Shown: one piece after another, positions 32,464 through 39,664 of the stretch | Numbering within the stretch: position 1 is the first letter of the stretch | Layout of the letters: the number at the start of each line of letters is the position of its first letter | Source: Candidatus Collierbacteria bacterium | Lineage (GTDB): Bacteria > Patescibacteriota > Microgenomatia > UBA1400 > MFAQ01 | DNA: 39,664 nt | Direction: 5' to 3' | Assembly: GCA_903873735.1 (NCBI GenBank) | Contig: CAIQPO010000094.1 | Span: 1 to 39,664 of the forward strand | Notes under the pieces: generated by a model | Database searches by the model: none | Seen by the model: only the letters and a program-made list of their open reading frames with translations | What the model was told of the DNA's origin: nothing | Made by a program: the position numbers and the translations under genes

Positions 32464-33795
32464 ATGCAAGAAGTAATTAGAGTAACTGGAGGAGTAAAAC
32501 TTAGAGGTGAGGTAAGGCCAATACCAAATAAGAATTCGATTGTGGCAGCTTTGCCTGCGGCTTTGCTTTCAGAAATGCCGGTAGTTTTTAAAGAAACACC
32601 GAACACGAGTGACGTGGCAAAGATTTTGGAGCTGATGCGTTTAATGGGGGCTGAAGTAGAGGCTGATGGTAAGGGCGAAGTGAAGGTTTGCTGTAAGAAT
32701 CTTAATACTTATAAAGTGGATGAAAAGATTGGTGGTCAGTTTAGGGGATCGCTAATGTTTGTTGGTCCACTTCTTGCCCGTTTTGGTAAGGCAGAAGTGC
32801 CGATGCCTGGAGGGTGCGAACTGGGAATGAGGTCGATTGAAGCTCACGTGGATGTGTTTGAGAAGGTGGGGGTAAAGGTGGAGAGGGTAGGAGCAATGGT
32901 GAGGTTTACTGCTCCAAGGAAACTTGAAAAAAGGTATAAAGTGTGGCAGATTGAAGCCTCGGTGACCGCGACTGAAAATTTTGCAATATATGCTGCTGGA
33001 GTAGAGGCTGAGTTTGAACTAATAGATGCTGCTTCGGAGCCTCATGTGACAGATGTGCTGAACTTATTGTCGGACATGGGTGCAAAGATTTCAGGTGTTG
33101 GTTCTAACCATCTGATTATTGGCGGAGTGAAGAAGCACAAACAGGCAATATTTACTCCAAGACCTGATTTTATTGATATTTGTGGATTGATTGTGGCAGC
33201 GGCAGTAACTGATGGAAAGATAAAAATTTTGGGGGCAAATATTCCTGATATTGTGGATGGACTTATCAATTGGTATGAGATGTTTAATGTGAAGATTGAT
33301 AGGATAGGAAAAGACCTGGTGGTATCGGTAGGTAAGGGTGGTCTGGAAGTGGATGTGCGAAAGCAAGGATTCCCTTTGGCTGGAGCAAATTTACCCAAGC
33401 TTTACCCTAGACCATGGCCAGGGTTTCCGGTGGATGCAATACCCCCAATGGCGGTGCTTGCCAGCAAATCTAGAGGAAGATTGCTACTCATGAACTGGAT
33501 GTATGAGAGTGGTTTGGATTTCGTGAGGGAGATGAACCAGATGGGAGCGGATATTTTGATGATGGACCCGGCGAAAATTATCATTAATGGACCGGTGAAG
33601 TTTAAGGGTGGAAACGTGACTACGCCAAGTGTAATTCAAGCGTGTAAGGCAATTTTCTTGGCAGCCTTAGCGGATAAGGCGGTAACAACAATTGCTGGCG
33701 TAGAAATACTGAAGAGAAGATATCCAAGTGTGATTGAAACATATACAAAACTTGGCGCAAAGATTGAAGAGGTGATATCATCTGGGAAATTATGA
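32464..33795 (+). CDS. murA: UDP-N-acetylglucosamine 1-carboxyvinyltransferase
   Basis: First committed step of peptidoglycan synthesis, transferring enolpyruvate from PEP. 443 residues with PIPNKNSIVAALPAAL (Lys23, Asn24) and the catalytic loop PMPGGCELGMRSIEAH containing Cys118. Cys rather than Asp at this site predicts fosfomycin sensitivity. TAAAAT ends 7 nt before the ATG. Its stop overlaps the next gene's start by 4 nt. Confidence 0.94.
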   Translation: MQEVIRVTGGVKLRGEVRPIPNKNSIVAALPAALLSEMPVVFKETPNTSDVAKILELMRLMGAEVEADGKGEVKVCCKNLNTYKVDEKIGGQFRGSLMFVGPLLARFGKAEVPMPGGCELGMRSIEAHVDVFEKVGVKVERVGAMVRFTAPRKLEKRYKVWQIEASVTATENFAIYAAGVEAEFELIDAASEPHVTDVLNLLSDMGAKISGVGSNHLIIGGVKKHKQAIFTPRPDFIDICGLIVAAAVTDGKIKILGANIPDIVDGLINWYEMFNVKIDRIGKDLVVSVGKGGLEVDVRKQGFPLAGANLPKLYPRPWPGFPVDAIPPMAVLASKSRGRLLLMNWMYESGLDFVREMNQMGADILMMDPAKIIINGPVKFKGGNVTTPSVIQACKAIFLAALADKAVTTIAGVEILKRRYPSVIETYTKLGAKIEEVISSGKL

Positions 33796-34124
33796 TTGAA
33801 GCCCCAAATTGGTGTAGAGGATGCGAAACAAATTGTTGTGATCATTTTGTGTTGTCTAATTGGCCTAAGTGGAAGATTGATGAGCTGAAGGAAAAATATC
33901 CATTTTTGTCGGTATATGAACAGTGGGTGGGTGAGAACGAGAGGGGTGATGAAGAAACGGCTTGGGTGATGGAGTGCGCAAGACTTATGGAAGATGGTGC
34001 TTGTAGGGATTATCCTGATGATAGGCCATATTTTTGTGATTGGGCGGGAGTAAGATATCCTCCAGTGACCGGCTGTAAACTGTTTGAAAAGAAGGTGAAA
34101 AATAATCCTGACAGATGTGAGTAG
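33792..34124 (+). CDS. YkgJ-like Cys-cluster protein
   Basis: 110 residues with nine Cys: NWCRGCETNCCDHF at the N-terminus and ECARLMEDGACRDYPDDRPYFC in the C-half, ending with GCKLF and RCE. The CxxCxxxCC and C...Y..RP..C spacing is that of the YkgJ (UPF0153) family, proposed to chelate zinc or iron. Function unknown. Translationally coupled to murA (ATGA overlap) and followed by ddl. Confidence 0.78.
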   Translation: MIEAPNWCRGCETNCCDHFVLSNWPKWKIDELKEKYPFLSVYEQWVGENERGDEETAWVMECARLMEDGACRDYPDDRPYFCDWAGVRYPPVTGCKLFEKKVKNNPDRCE

Positions 34125-34148
34125 CTAGGGTAGGGTAAAATGGTGAGT

Positions 34149-35306
34149 ATGAAAGAGACTGTAGCAGTGCTTTACGGAGGAGTTAGTCCAGAGCATGAGG
34201 TGGCGATAATCTCGGCGGTTCAAGCAATGAATGCGCTTAAAGGTGAGGGATATACAGTGGTGCCTGTGTATATTAGTAAAGAAGGAGAATGGTATTTGGG
34301 AGATGATAAATTTTTGAACCCTACTTTTTATCAAGATTTGAATAAGGTGAAGAAGGCAGGGAAGATGGTACTCTTACCAGCAAATCGTAATTTGAATCTT
34401 CTTATCAGTAGTTGGTTGGGATTTGGGCCTTATGAGAAGAATATTGATGTGTTTTTTCCAATTTTTCATGGAGCGAATGGAGAGGATGGAACGATACAGG
34501 GATTATTGGAGATGGCCAACCTGCCTTATGTGGGAGGTGGAGTGCTCGAGGGGTCTTCAGGAATGGATAAGTTTGTGACAAAGAGAATTGCAGAGAGTTT
34601 GGGGGTGAGAGTGGCTGGTGATAGATTGGTGGTTAAGGGAATGTGGAGTAAAGAGAAGCTGGCGCTACTTAAAAGAGATTTGAAATACCCGGTGTTTGTA
34701 AAACCAGCAACTCTGGGGTCGAGTATTGGGATTTCCAGGGTAGAGAGATCAGGTGATTTAGATAATGCTCTGGAAGTGGCTTTTTGCTATGACGAAAGAG
34801 TGTTGGTGGAAGATGCGGTGGACATGGAGACGGAAGTAAACATATCAGTGCTGGGTAATGGACCGTATGAGGTGAGCGTAACTGAACAGCCAGTGGCTAG
34901 TAGTAAGGTACTATCTTTTGAGGATAAATATATTTCTTCGGCAGGGAAGCAGCAGGGGATGGCGAGCGCTAAGCGAGTGATACCGGCAAATATTTCTAGT
35001 AAGCAGCTAAAAACAATTGAAGACTGGGCTAGGCAGATATTTTGGGCAATGGGTGGAAGAGGCTTGGCAAGAGTAGACTTTATGATTGATAAGAAGGGTG
35101 AGATTTATTTTAATGAGATAAATACAATCCCTGGGTCACTGGCCTTTTATTTATGGGAGCGAAGTGGTTATCCATTTCCCAAGCTGGTAAGCAAGTTGGT
35201 GGAATTGGCGCTCGAGTCTTGGAAGCGGAAACAGCAAAGAGTGACGGTGTTTGAAAGTAATATTTTGTCTGGACTGGGTAGATTGGGAGTAAAGGGAAAA
35301 GCTTAG
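34149..35306 (+). CDS. ddl: D-alanine--D-alanine ligase
   Basis: ATP-grasp ligase making D-Ala-D-Ala. 385 residues: VLYGGVSPEHEVAIIS at the N-terminus, VFFPIFHGANGEDGTIQG, PVFVKPATLGSSIGISRV (ATP-binding Lys), LARVDFMI and FNEINTIPGSLAFYLW (metal ligands). The ATG at 34149 is preferred over 34140: TAAAAT at 34136-34141 would overlap the earlier codon and stands 7 nt from the later one. Uses D-Ala from Alr encoded 3.2 kb upstream. Confidence 0.95.
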   Translation: MKETVAVLYGGVSPEHEVAIISAVQAMNALKGEGYTVVPVYISKEGEWYLGDDKFLNPTFYQDLNKVKKAGKMVLLPANRNLNLLISSWLGFGPYEKNIDVFFPIFHGANGEDGTIQGLLEMANLPYVGGGVLEGSSGMDKFVTKRIAESLGVRVAGDRLVVKGMWSKEKLALLKRDLKYPVFVKPATLGSSIGISRVERSGDLDNALEVAFCYDERVLVEDAVDMETEVNISVLGNGPYEVSVTEQPVASSKVLSFEDKYISSAGKQQGMASAKRVIPANISSKQLKTIEDWARQIFWAMGGRGLARVDFMIDKKGEIYFNEINTIPGSLAFYLWERSGYPFPKLVSKLVELALESWKRKQQRVTVFESNILSGLGRLGVKGKA

Positions 35307-35307
35307 T

Positions 35308-35336
35308 TTGACAGAGGAAGTCTATTGTCCTATAAT
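35308..35336 (+). promoter_or_regulatory. Consensus sigma-70 promoter
   Basis: TTGACA (35308-35313), exactly 17 nt, TATAAT (35331-35336): the perfect consensus. It is by far the best promoter in the window, placed just after ddl and serving one gene. Confidence 0.85.
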
Positions 35337-35369
35337 ACTGACAAGATCTTTAATATGGAGGAGGATGCT

Positions 35370-35861
35370 ATGGCCGTTCGAGATATTCTCACAGTGATGG
35401 CTGACCAGATTCGGTGGCTGCGTGATCCTGATGAGCAGAAAGCCTATATGGCGGGAATGCTTACCGGTGTGCGGGTAGCCAAGGTGTTGGTGCTGCAGCG
35501 CATTGCCGGCAAGTTTGGTCCTAGTCTTTATGGTTTTGCCAGCAGGACTTACATGGGACCGTTGCGTCAGGGTGGTATGAGTGTCGTGGAGTTTATTCAG
35601 GGCGCAAATATCGGCACGGATGGTGTGGTGTCGCTCACGGAGGAGATGTTTTCTTGCCCGGAGATGATGCAAGACCGGCGCCTGTCACAGATATTTCAGA
35701 GGGGGTTTGAAAATGGAGTCGATGTGATTTACATTGACGGCTGCAAACACTTTCTGGAAGGATACGCTTATCCATCAAGACAAGAGGCTGAAGAGAAAGT
35801 CAAGGAATGGATGAGTGATATGGAAGTGGTTGTGACTGCGAAGATGGCTTCACTTCAATGA
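35370..35861 (+). CDS. Hypothetical protein in autonomous cassette
   Basis: 163 residues, soluble, with a helical N-half (TVMADQIRWLRDPDEQKAYM) and a C-half ending in YAYPSRQEAEEKVKEWMSDM. Family not recognised. ATG 35370 is chosen because GGAGGAGG ends 5 nt upstream, a near-perfect Shine-Dalgarno that is rare in this window. Codon use differs from neighbours: more CGT, CGC, CTG, GCC and ACC in place of AGA and TTG, and a higher GC. Own consensus promoter and own terminator. It may be highly expressed, or horizontally acquired. Confidence 0.72.
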   Translation: MAVRDILTVMADQIRWLRDPDEQKAYMAGMLTGVRVAKVLVLQRIAGKFGPSLYGFASRTYMGPLRQGGMSVVEFIQGANIGTDGVVSLTEEMFSCPEMMQDRRLSQIFQRGFENGVDVIYIDGCKHFLEGYAYPSRQEAEEKVKEWMSDMEVVVTAKMASLQ

Positions 35862-35869
35862 ATTCGTTT

Positions 35870-35892
35870 GCCGCCCTAGAGGCGGCTTTTTT
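35870..35892 (+). terminator. Intrinsic terminator
   Basis: GCCGCC, loop CTAGA, GGCGGC and six T, 8 nt after the stop codon of the hypothetical gene. No T-run on the other strand, so it works for the + strand only. Confidence 0.9.
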
Positions 35893-35897
35893 GTGCG

Positions 35898-37283
35898 TTA
35901 AAAAGTATCAGGAAGATCGTTTTCTAAGAGAATCCAGTCGTATGACTCTGCAAGCTCATGAATAATTGGCCAGAGGTTGGTGTTGTTTGGGATATGGGTG
36001 GAATTTTTTCCGCCGAGCCCTATTTGTAGATTTTTGGTGCGCTCGGATTCGCCTACCAAAATTATTTTTTCGAAAATTTTACTAGCTTTTTCCCCTATTT
36101 CTTGATGAACTGTAGCAGTTTTGTCTCCTAGCTCAATGATGCCTGGGGTGATAAGTGCCTTTTTGCCAGGGATGTCAGATAGATCGTCTAAAATGCGATG
36201 AAAACCAGTTTCGTTTGAACTAAATGAGTTATCGATGAGGGTGCAGTTTCCAATTTTTTTTAACTCAAGTCGATGTGGGGCTGGGGTAATGGAGGAGACT
36301 GCCTTTTTGATAGTGGTGATGGGGAGCTTTAGCATGAGGCTCATGGAGATTGCCGCTGTTAGATTTTCAAGGTTTGAAGTGCCGAAAAGTGGTGAGGTAA
36401 AAGAGTAGTGATTATTTTTGTAGGAAATTGTGAAAGTTGTTCCTGAAGGTTTGAGAGTGTAATGGGAGACACGGAAGTCTGCTTTTGGGTCGTGGAGCGA
36501 GTAGGTTTTGATGTTCTTGTATTTGGCTTGCGAGAAGGTGTTTTTTATGTAGGGATTGTCGAGATTGACGAGGCAGTTTTCTTTGTTGGGGTTTGAATCG
36601 ATGATTTCGAACTTGGCTAGGGTAGTGTTTTCTAAGGTTTTGAAACGCTCGAGATGTTGGGTACCTATGGCAGTAAGAATAGAGAATTGAGGTGGAGTCA
36701 TGAAGCATAGTTCTTTTATCTCTCCCCTTTTGTATGCTCCCATTTCAGAGATAAAGAAGTGGTGTTTGGAGAGGAGCTCAAGCTTTACTACTTTGGCAAT
36801 TCCAAAGATAGTGTTGTAACTTTGAGGAGTTTTTAGGGTGAGAGTGTAACTCGCGAGAATTTGGTAGAGATAGTCTTTGACACTAGTTTTGCCAAAAGAT
36901 CCGGTAATTCCGATGGTTTTTAGGTGGGGATGAGAGAGGAGTGTTTGTCTGGTGGTATTAATTGTGTGACGGCGATTGATGGCTTCGTATGGCCAGAGAA
37001 GAAAAAGGGAAGCTATAAGAAAAGGAGGGGGGAGCAATAGAAGAAGAAACCCTGGGATTAAGGTATTGAAGAAGTTGGGTAACAAGATTATCGATTGAAT
37101 TAAGGCAAGGGTGAGTGAGAGAAAGATGATTTTTTTGACTTTGGAAGTGTAGACTAAAGGTTTTTTGTGACTAATCTGATATTTGAAGGGGTGAGTCACC
37201 CACCAGGAAAGGAACCTTCCTGGCTCGTAACCTTCTTGTTGGAGAATGGTGAGGTGGGTGATAAGGAGGGAAAAAATATTCAT
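35898..37283 (-). CDS. MurF-like Mur ligase with N-terminal membrane anchor
   Basis: 461 residues. The C-terminal 330 are a Mur ligase: ATP loop IGITGSFGKTSVKDYL, TPQSYNTIFGIAKV, EMGAYKRGEIKEL, TAIGTQHLERFKT, LIDNSFSSNETG. These match MurF (D-Ala-D-Ala adding). The N-terminal 130 residues instead hold two or three hydrophobic helices (FLSLTLALIQSIILL, LIPGFLLLLLPPPF), replacing the usual UDP-binding domain. It could therefore act on a lipid-linked precursor or be tethered at the membrane. Overlaps the hydrolase start by 4 nt. Confidence 0.82.
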   Translation of the reverse strand: MNIFSLLITHLTILQQEGYEPGRFLSWWVTHPFKYQISHKKPLVYTSKVKKIIFLSLTLALIQSIILLPNFFNTLIPGFLLLLLPPPFLIASLFLLWPYEAINRRHTINTTRQTLLSHPHLKTIGITGSFGKTSVKDYLYQILASYTLTLKTPQSYNTIFGIAKVVKLELLSKHHFFISEMGAYKRGEIKELCFMTPPQFSILTAIGTQHLERFKTLENTTLAKFEIIDSNPNKENCLVNLDNPYIKNTFSQAKYKNIKTYSLHDPKADFRVSHYTLKPSGTTFTISYKNNHYSFTSPLFGTSNLENLTAAISMSLMLKLPITTIKKAVSSITPAPHRLELKKIGNCTLIDNSFSSNETGFHRILDDLSDIPGKKALITPGIIELGDKTATVHQEIGEKASKIFEKIILVGESERTKNLQIGLGGKNSTHIPNNTNLWPIIHELAESYDWILLENDLPDTF

Positions 37284-38023
37284 TTGATAGCCTGGGTGAT
37301 GATTTTGGCCAAGTCTTGAATGTGGGTAAGATGGGGGTTGTGACCAGCGCCATACATAACAGTAAGAGTGGAGTTGGGGATTTTTTCGGCGAGCAGGTTA
37401 CCGTGATATGGAATGGCTTTATCTTCACTACCCCAGATGATGGTGGTAGTTTGGGTGATTTTGTGTAGCTTTTGACTATAGTCTTCGGTAATGATTTTGG
37501 AGAGTATCTTTTTTTGGATAGGACTTGAGGCAGCGTAGTCTTTGGAGGAGATGTATGAGACTAGCTTTTGGTAGATGGCTTTGGGGAGAAGGTGGTTTAG
37601 TGGCTTTAGCCCTTTTAGAATCTTGGATTTTAGAGAGAGCTTGGGGGATCTAATGAGGGCAGGTGACACAAATATTAATTGGGAGATAATCTTGGGGTGA
37701 GTAATAGCAATCTCGGCTGCAATTTGACCTCCAAAGGAGTGTCCGAGGATGATAAGAGGAGTTTTTGTGTTTGATTTTTTGATGAAATCAAGGACAAAGT
37801 TGGCGTAGTCTGTGACTCCTGGAGTGTGAAGGGTGGGAAGAGCTGGTGTATTGCCAAATGAGGGAAGGTCGAGGGCAATAACAGTGGCGTTTTCTATTTG
37901 GTTTATGACTGGCTGCCAGAGCTGTGAATTGTGTCCCCAACCGTGAAGTAGGAGAAGAGTTTTGTTTGAGGTGGTGTCTTTTTTGAGGAAATGGGTGAGG
38001 AGTCCTGATACAACAAGTTGCAT
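37280..38023 (-). CDS. Alpha/beta hydrolase
   Basis: 247 residues. Oxyanion strand LLLHGWGHNSQLW, nucleophile elbow ILGHSFGGQIAAE (Ser), acid in IIWGSEDKAIPYH, and His in YGAGHNPHLT. A full catalytic triad; esterase, lipase or peptide-hydrolase activity is possible. No signal peptide. TAAAAT on the - strand (38029-38034) lies 5 nt before the ATG. It is translationally coupled to the MurF-like gene, suggesting a role in envelope precursor handling, but this is inference. Confidence 0.83.
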   Translation of the reverse strand: MQLVVSGLLTHFLKKDTTSNKTLLLLHGWGHNSQLWQPVINQIENATVIALDLPSFGNTPALPTLHTPGVTDYANFVLDFIKKSNTKTPLIILGHSFGGQIAAEIAITHPKIISQLIFVSPALIRSPKLSLKSKILKGLKPLNHLLPKAIYQKLVSYISSKDYAASSPIQKKILSKIITEDYSQKLHKITQTTTIIWGSEDKAIPYHGNLLAEKIPNSTLTVMYGAGHNPHLTHIQDLAKIITQAIK

Positions 38024-38080
38024 GGTTTATTTTAACAGGGGGGATATTTTAAGCCTATTTGTGGTGTAAAATCACGATAT

Positions 38081-39664
38081 ATGGCGGGATATGATTTTAA
38101 GAAAGTTGAGGATAAATGGATAAACAGATACGATGATTTCGAGCCTTACAAAGGTAAGACTTTTTCGGAGAGAGAAAAGTTTTATATGCTAACCGAGTTC
38201 CCTTATCCTTCGGGATCTGGTCTACATGTGGGTCACGCCTTTTCAATGACTGGTGCTGATGTGTATGCAAGATTTATGAGAATGAAGGGAAAGAATGTGA
38301 TGTTTCCGATGGGTTGGGATGCTTTTGGCTTGCCGACTGAAAACTATGCAATAAAAACAGGAAAGAAACCTCAAGAAGCAACCAGAGAAAATACTGAGAA
38401 CTTCAAGAAACAAATGAAGGCTTTGGGATTTTCTTTCGACTGGGATAGAGAAATAAACACTACCCTACCTGATTATTATCACTGGACACAGTGGATATTT
38501 ATTAAGCTGTTTGAGAAGGGATTGGCGGAAAAGCAGGAGATGCCAATTAATTGGTGCCCTAGCTGTAAGATTGGCCTGGCAAATGAAGAAGTAGTGGATG
38601 GTAAGTGTGAGAGATGTGGGACTGTGGCTGGAGAGAAGAAACTATCTCAATGGGTTGTAAAGATAACCAAGTACGCCGATAGATTGATTGAGGGTTTGAA
38701 AAGTACTGATTTTATAGAGAAAGTAAAAGCGGCTCAGATAAATTGGATTGATAAAAAAGTGGGAGCAAAAATTAGATTTGAGGTGGTAGGTGGCGGGCAG
38801 ATTGAGGTATTCACCACTAGACCTGACACTTTGGGTGGAGCGACTTTTTTAGTGATTTCTCCAGAACATAATTTGGTGGAAGAGCTAATGGATAGAGGTG
38901 AGGTGTCTGACTATGTGAGACAAGCTGAAAAAAAGAGTGATATTGAAAGAGCAAGGGCGGATAGAGAAAAGACAGGAGTGTTTTCCGGCAAGATGGCGAT
39001 AAATCCATTGACTGGTAGAGAGATACCGGTGTGGATTGCTGATTATGTACTTTCTGGATATGGTACTGGGGCGATAATGGCTGTGCCGAATATTGATGAG
39101 CGGGATGGAGAGATGGCAAAGAAGTATGGATTGAGTGTGGATTGGGAGTTTAAACCTGATGACAGTGCGATTGATTTAGTTGTGGAAAAGGGAATTGGGG
39201 AAAGAGCAGAGACATACCATTTAAGAGACTGGATTTTTAGTAGACAACATTATTGGGGTGAGCCTATTCCGATGGTGAATTGTGCGAAGTGTGGTTGGGT
39301 GAGTGTACCTGAAGAGCAGTTACCGGTGATGCTGCCGGAGGTGGAAAAATATCAGCCGACAGATACCGGTGAGTCACCTCTTGCTAATCTTACTGACTGG
39401 GTGAAAACAGTGTGTCCGAAGTGTGGCGGCTTGGCAAGTAGGGAGACAGATACGATGCCAAATTGGGCGGGATCTGACTGGTATTTTTTAAGATATTGTG
39501 ATCCGAAAAATGAAAGGGCGTTTGCGGGATTTGATGAGATGAAGTATTGGATGCCGGTTGATGTGTATGTGGGTGGAGATGAGCATAACACCCTGCACTT
39601 GCTCTACAGCAGATTCATCTATCAGTTTTTGTTTGATTTGGGAGTAGTGCCTAGTGATTGCCCA
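38081..39664 (+). CDS. leuS: Leucyl-tRNA synthetase, 3'-truncated by window edge
   Basis: 528 codons visible, frame open to the last base. HIGH motif in FPYPSGSGLHVGHAFSMTG; zinc-knuckle Cys pairs NWCPSC and CERCG; CP1 editing domain with FTTRPDTLGGATFLVI and AIMAVPNIDERDGE (editing Asp kept, though the usual AHDERD His is Ile); then DWIFSRQHYWGEPIP and NWAGSDWYFLRY. KMSKS and the anticodon domain lie beyond the window. TAAAAT (38067-38072) ends 8 nt before the ATG, so no room for a leader peptide or T-box: leuS does not share the control seen at thrS and hisS. Confidence 0.95.
   Translation, partial: MAGYDFKKVEDKWINRYDDFEPYKGKTFSEREKFYMLTEFPYPSGSGLHVGHAFSMTGADVYARFMRMKGKNVMFPMGWDAFGLPTENYAIKTGKKPQEATRENTENFKKQMKALGFSFDWDREINTTLPDYYHWTQWIFIKLFEKGLAEKQEMPINWCPSCKIGLANEEVVDGKCERCGTVAGEKKLSQWVVKITKYADRLIEGLKSTDFIEKVKAAQINWIDKKVGAKIRFEVVGGGQIEVFTTRPDTLGGATFLVISPEHNLVEELMDRGEVSDYVRQAEKKSDIERARADREKTGVFSGKMAINPLTGREIPVWIADYVLSGYGTGAIMAVPNIDERDGEMAKKYGLSVDWEFKPDDSAIDLVVEKGIGERAETYHLRDWIFSRQHYWGEPIPMVNCAKCGWVSVPEEQLPVMLPEVEKYQPTDTGESPLANLTDWVKTVCPKCGGLASRETDTMPNWAGSDWYFLRYCDPKNERAFAGFDEMKYWMPVDVYVGGDEHNTLHLLYSRFIYQFLFDLGVVPSDCP

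Noticed and set aside
1..39664. Search for tRNA, rRNA, CRISPR repeats and insertion sequences.
   Set aside because: No T-arm plus acceptor pattern, no regularly spaced repeats, no transposase-like protein and no flanking direct repeats were seen by eye.

Overview
The window looks like a chromosomal segment of an ultra-small Candidate Phyla Radiation (Patescibacteria) bacterium, most likely of the Microgenomates group. Reasons: compact, mostly + strand gene order; an archaeal-style ATP-dependent DNA ligase; a threonyl-tRNA synthetase without its TGS domain; many proteins recognisable only at family level; and TGA clearly used as stop (ligase, murA, hisS), which argues against the UGA-recoding Gracilibacteria and SR1. 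The assignment rests on style and gene content, not on a marker phylogeny. The + strand is visibly G-rich throughout, including across the - strand genes, so it is probably the leading replication strand. No tRNA, rRNA, CRISPR array, transposase or prophage gene was seen.

Layout. 1-5.9 kb: ATP-dependent ligase (5' end outside the window), DedA membrane protein, CaCA exchanger, family 2 glycosyltransferase, peptidyl-tRNA hydrolase, ABC exporter. 5.9-10.5 kb: small hypothetical proteins, an MFS transporter, a CsoR-family repressor with thioredoxin and thioredoxin reductase, and an EEP-fold hydrolase. 10.5-21.7 kb: a translation block (argS, lysS, thrS, hisS, tyrS) interrupted by two RmlC-like cupins and an M20 amidohydrolase. 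21.7-26.5 kb: a tight four-gene operon of PLP decarboxylase, HisC-like aminotransferase, COG3375-type GNAT and N-succinylamino acid racemase (NSAR). 26.5-38 kb: an RSH-family (p)ppGpp protein followed by a peptidoglycan precursor set (murB, alr, murE, murA, ddl, a membrane-anchored MurF-like ligase) with a YkgJ-like Cys protein, an isolated hypothetical gene and an alpha/beta hydrolase. 38.1 kb to the end: leuS, cut by the window edge.

The most interesting content lies between the genes. Several non-coding leaders look like amino-acid-responsive riboregulators. (1) A T-box before thrS has a textbook antiterminator (UGGAACC bulge) and an ultrashort Stem I with the Thr codon ACC in a 7-nt loop, starting only about 20 nt after a TATAAT. 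(2) A His-rich leader peptide (CHHYYFH) with mutually exclusive antiterminator and terminator precedes hisS. (3) A Phe-rich leader peptide (SFSFFFSF) with a complete attenuator precedes an 80-residue unknown gene and the RSH gene. (4) A U-rich, Phe-rich upstream ORF with an embedded terminator precedes the decarboxylase/NSAR operon. Such dense nutrient control in a reduced, probably amino-acid-scavenging genome, including what may be leader-peptide control near the stringent-response gene, is the main discovery candidate. A second theme is leaderless transcription: TAnnnT hexamers lie 5-8 nt before many start codons. A third is the GNAT + NSAR + M20 set, which resembles the known D-to-L amino acid conversion route joined to decarboxylase and aminotransferase genes.
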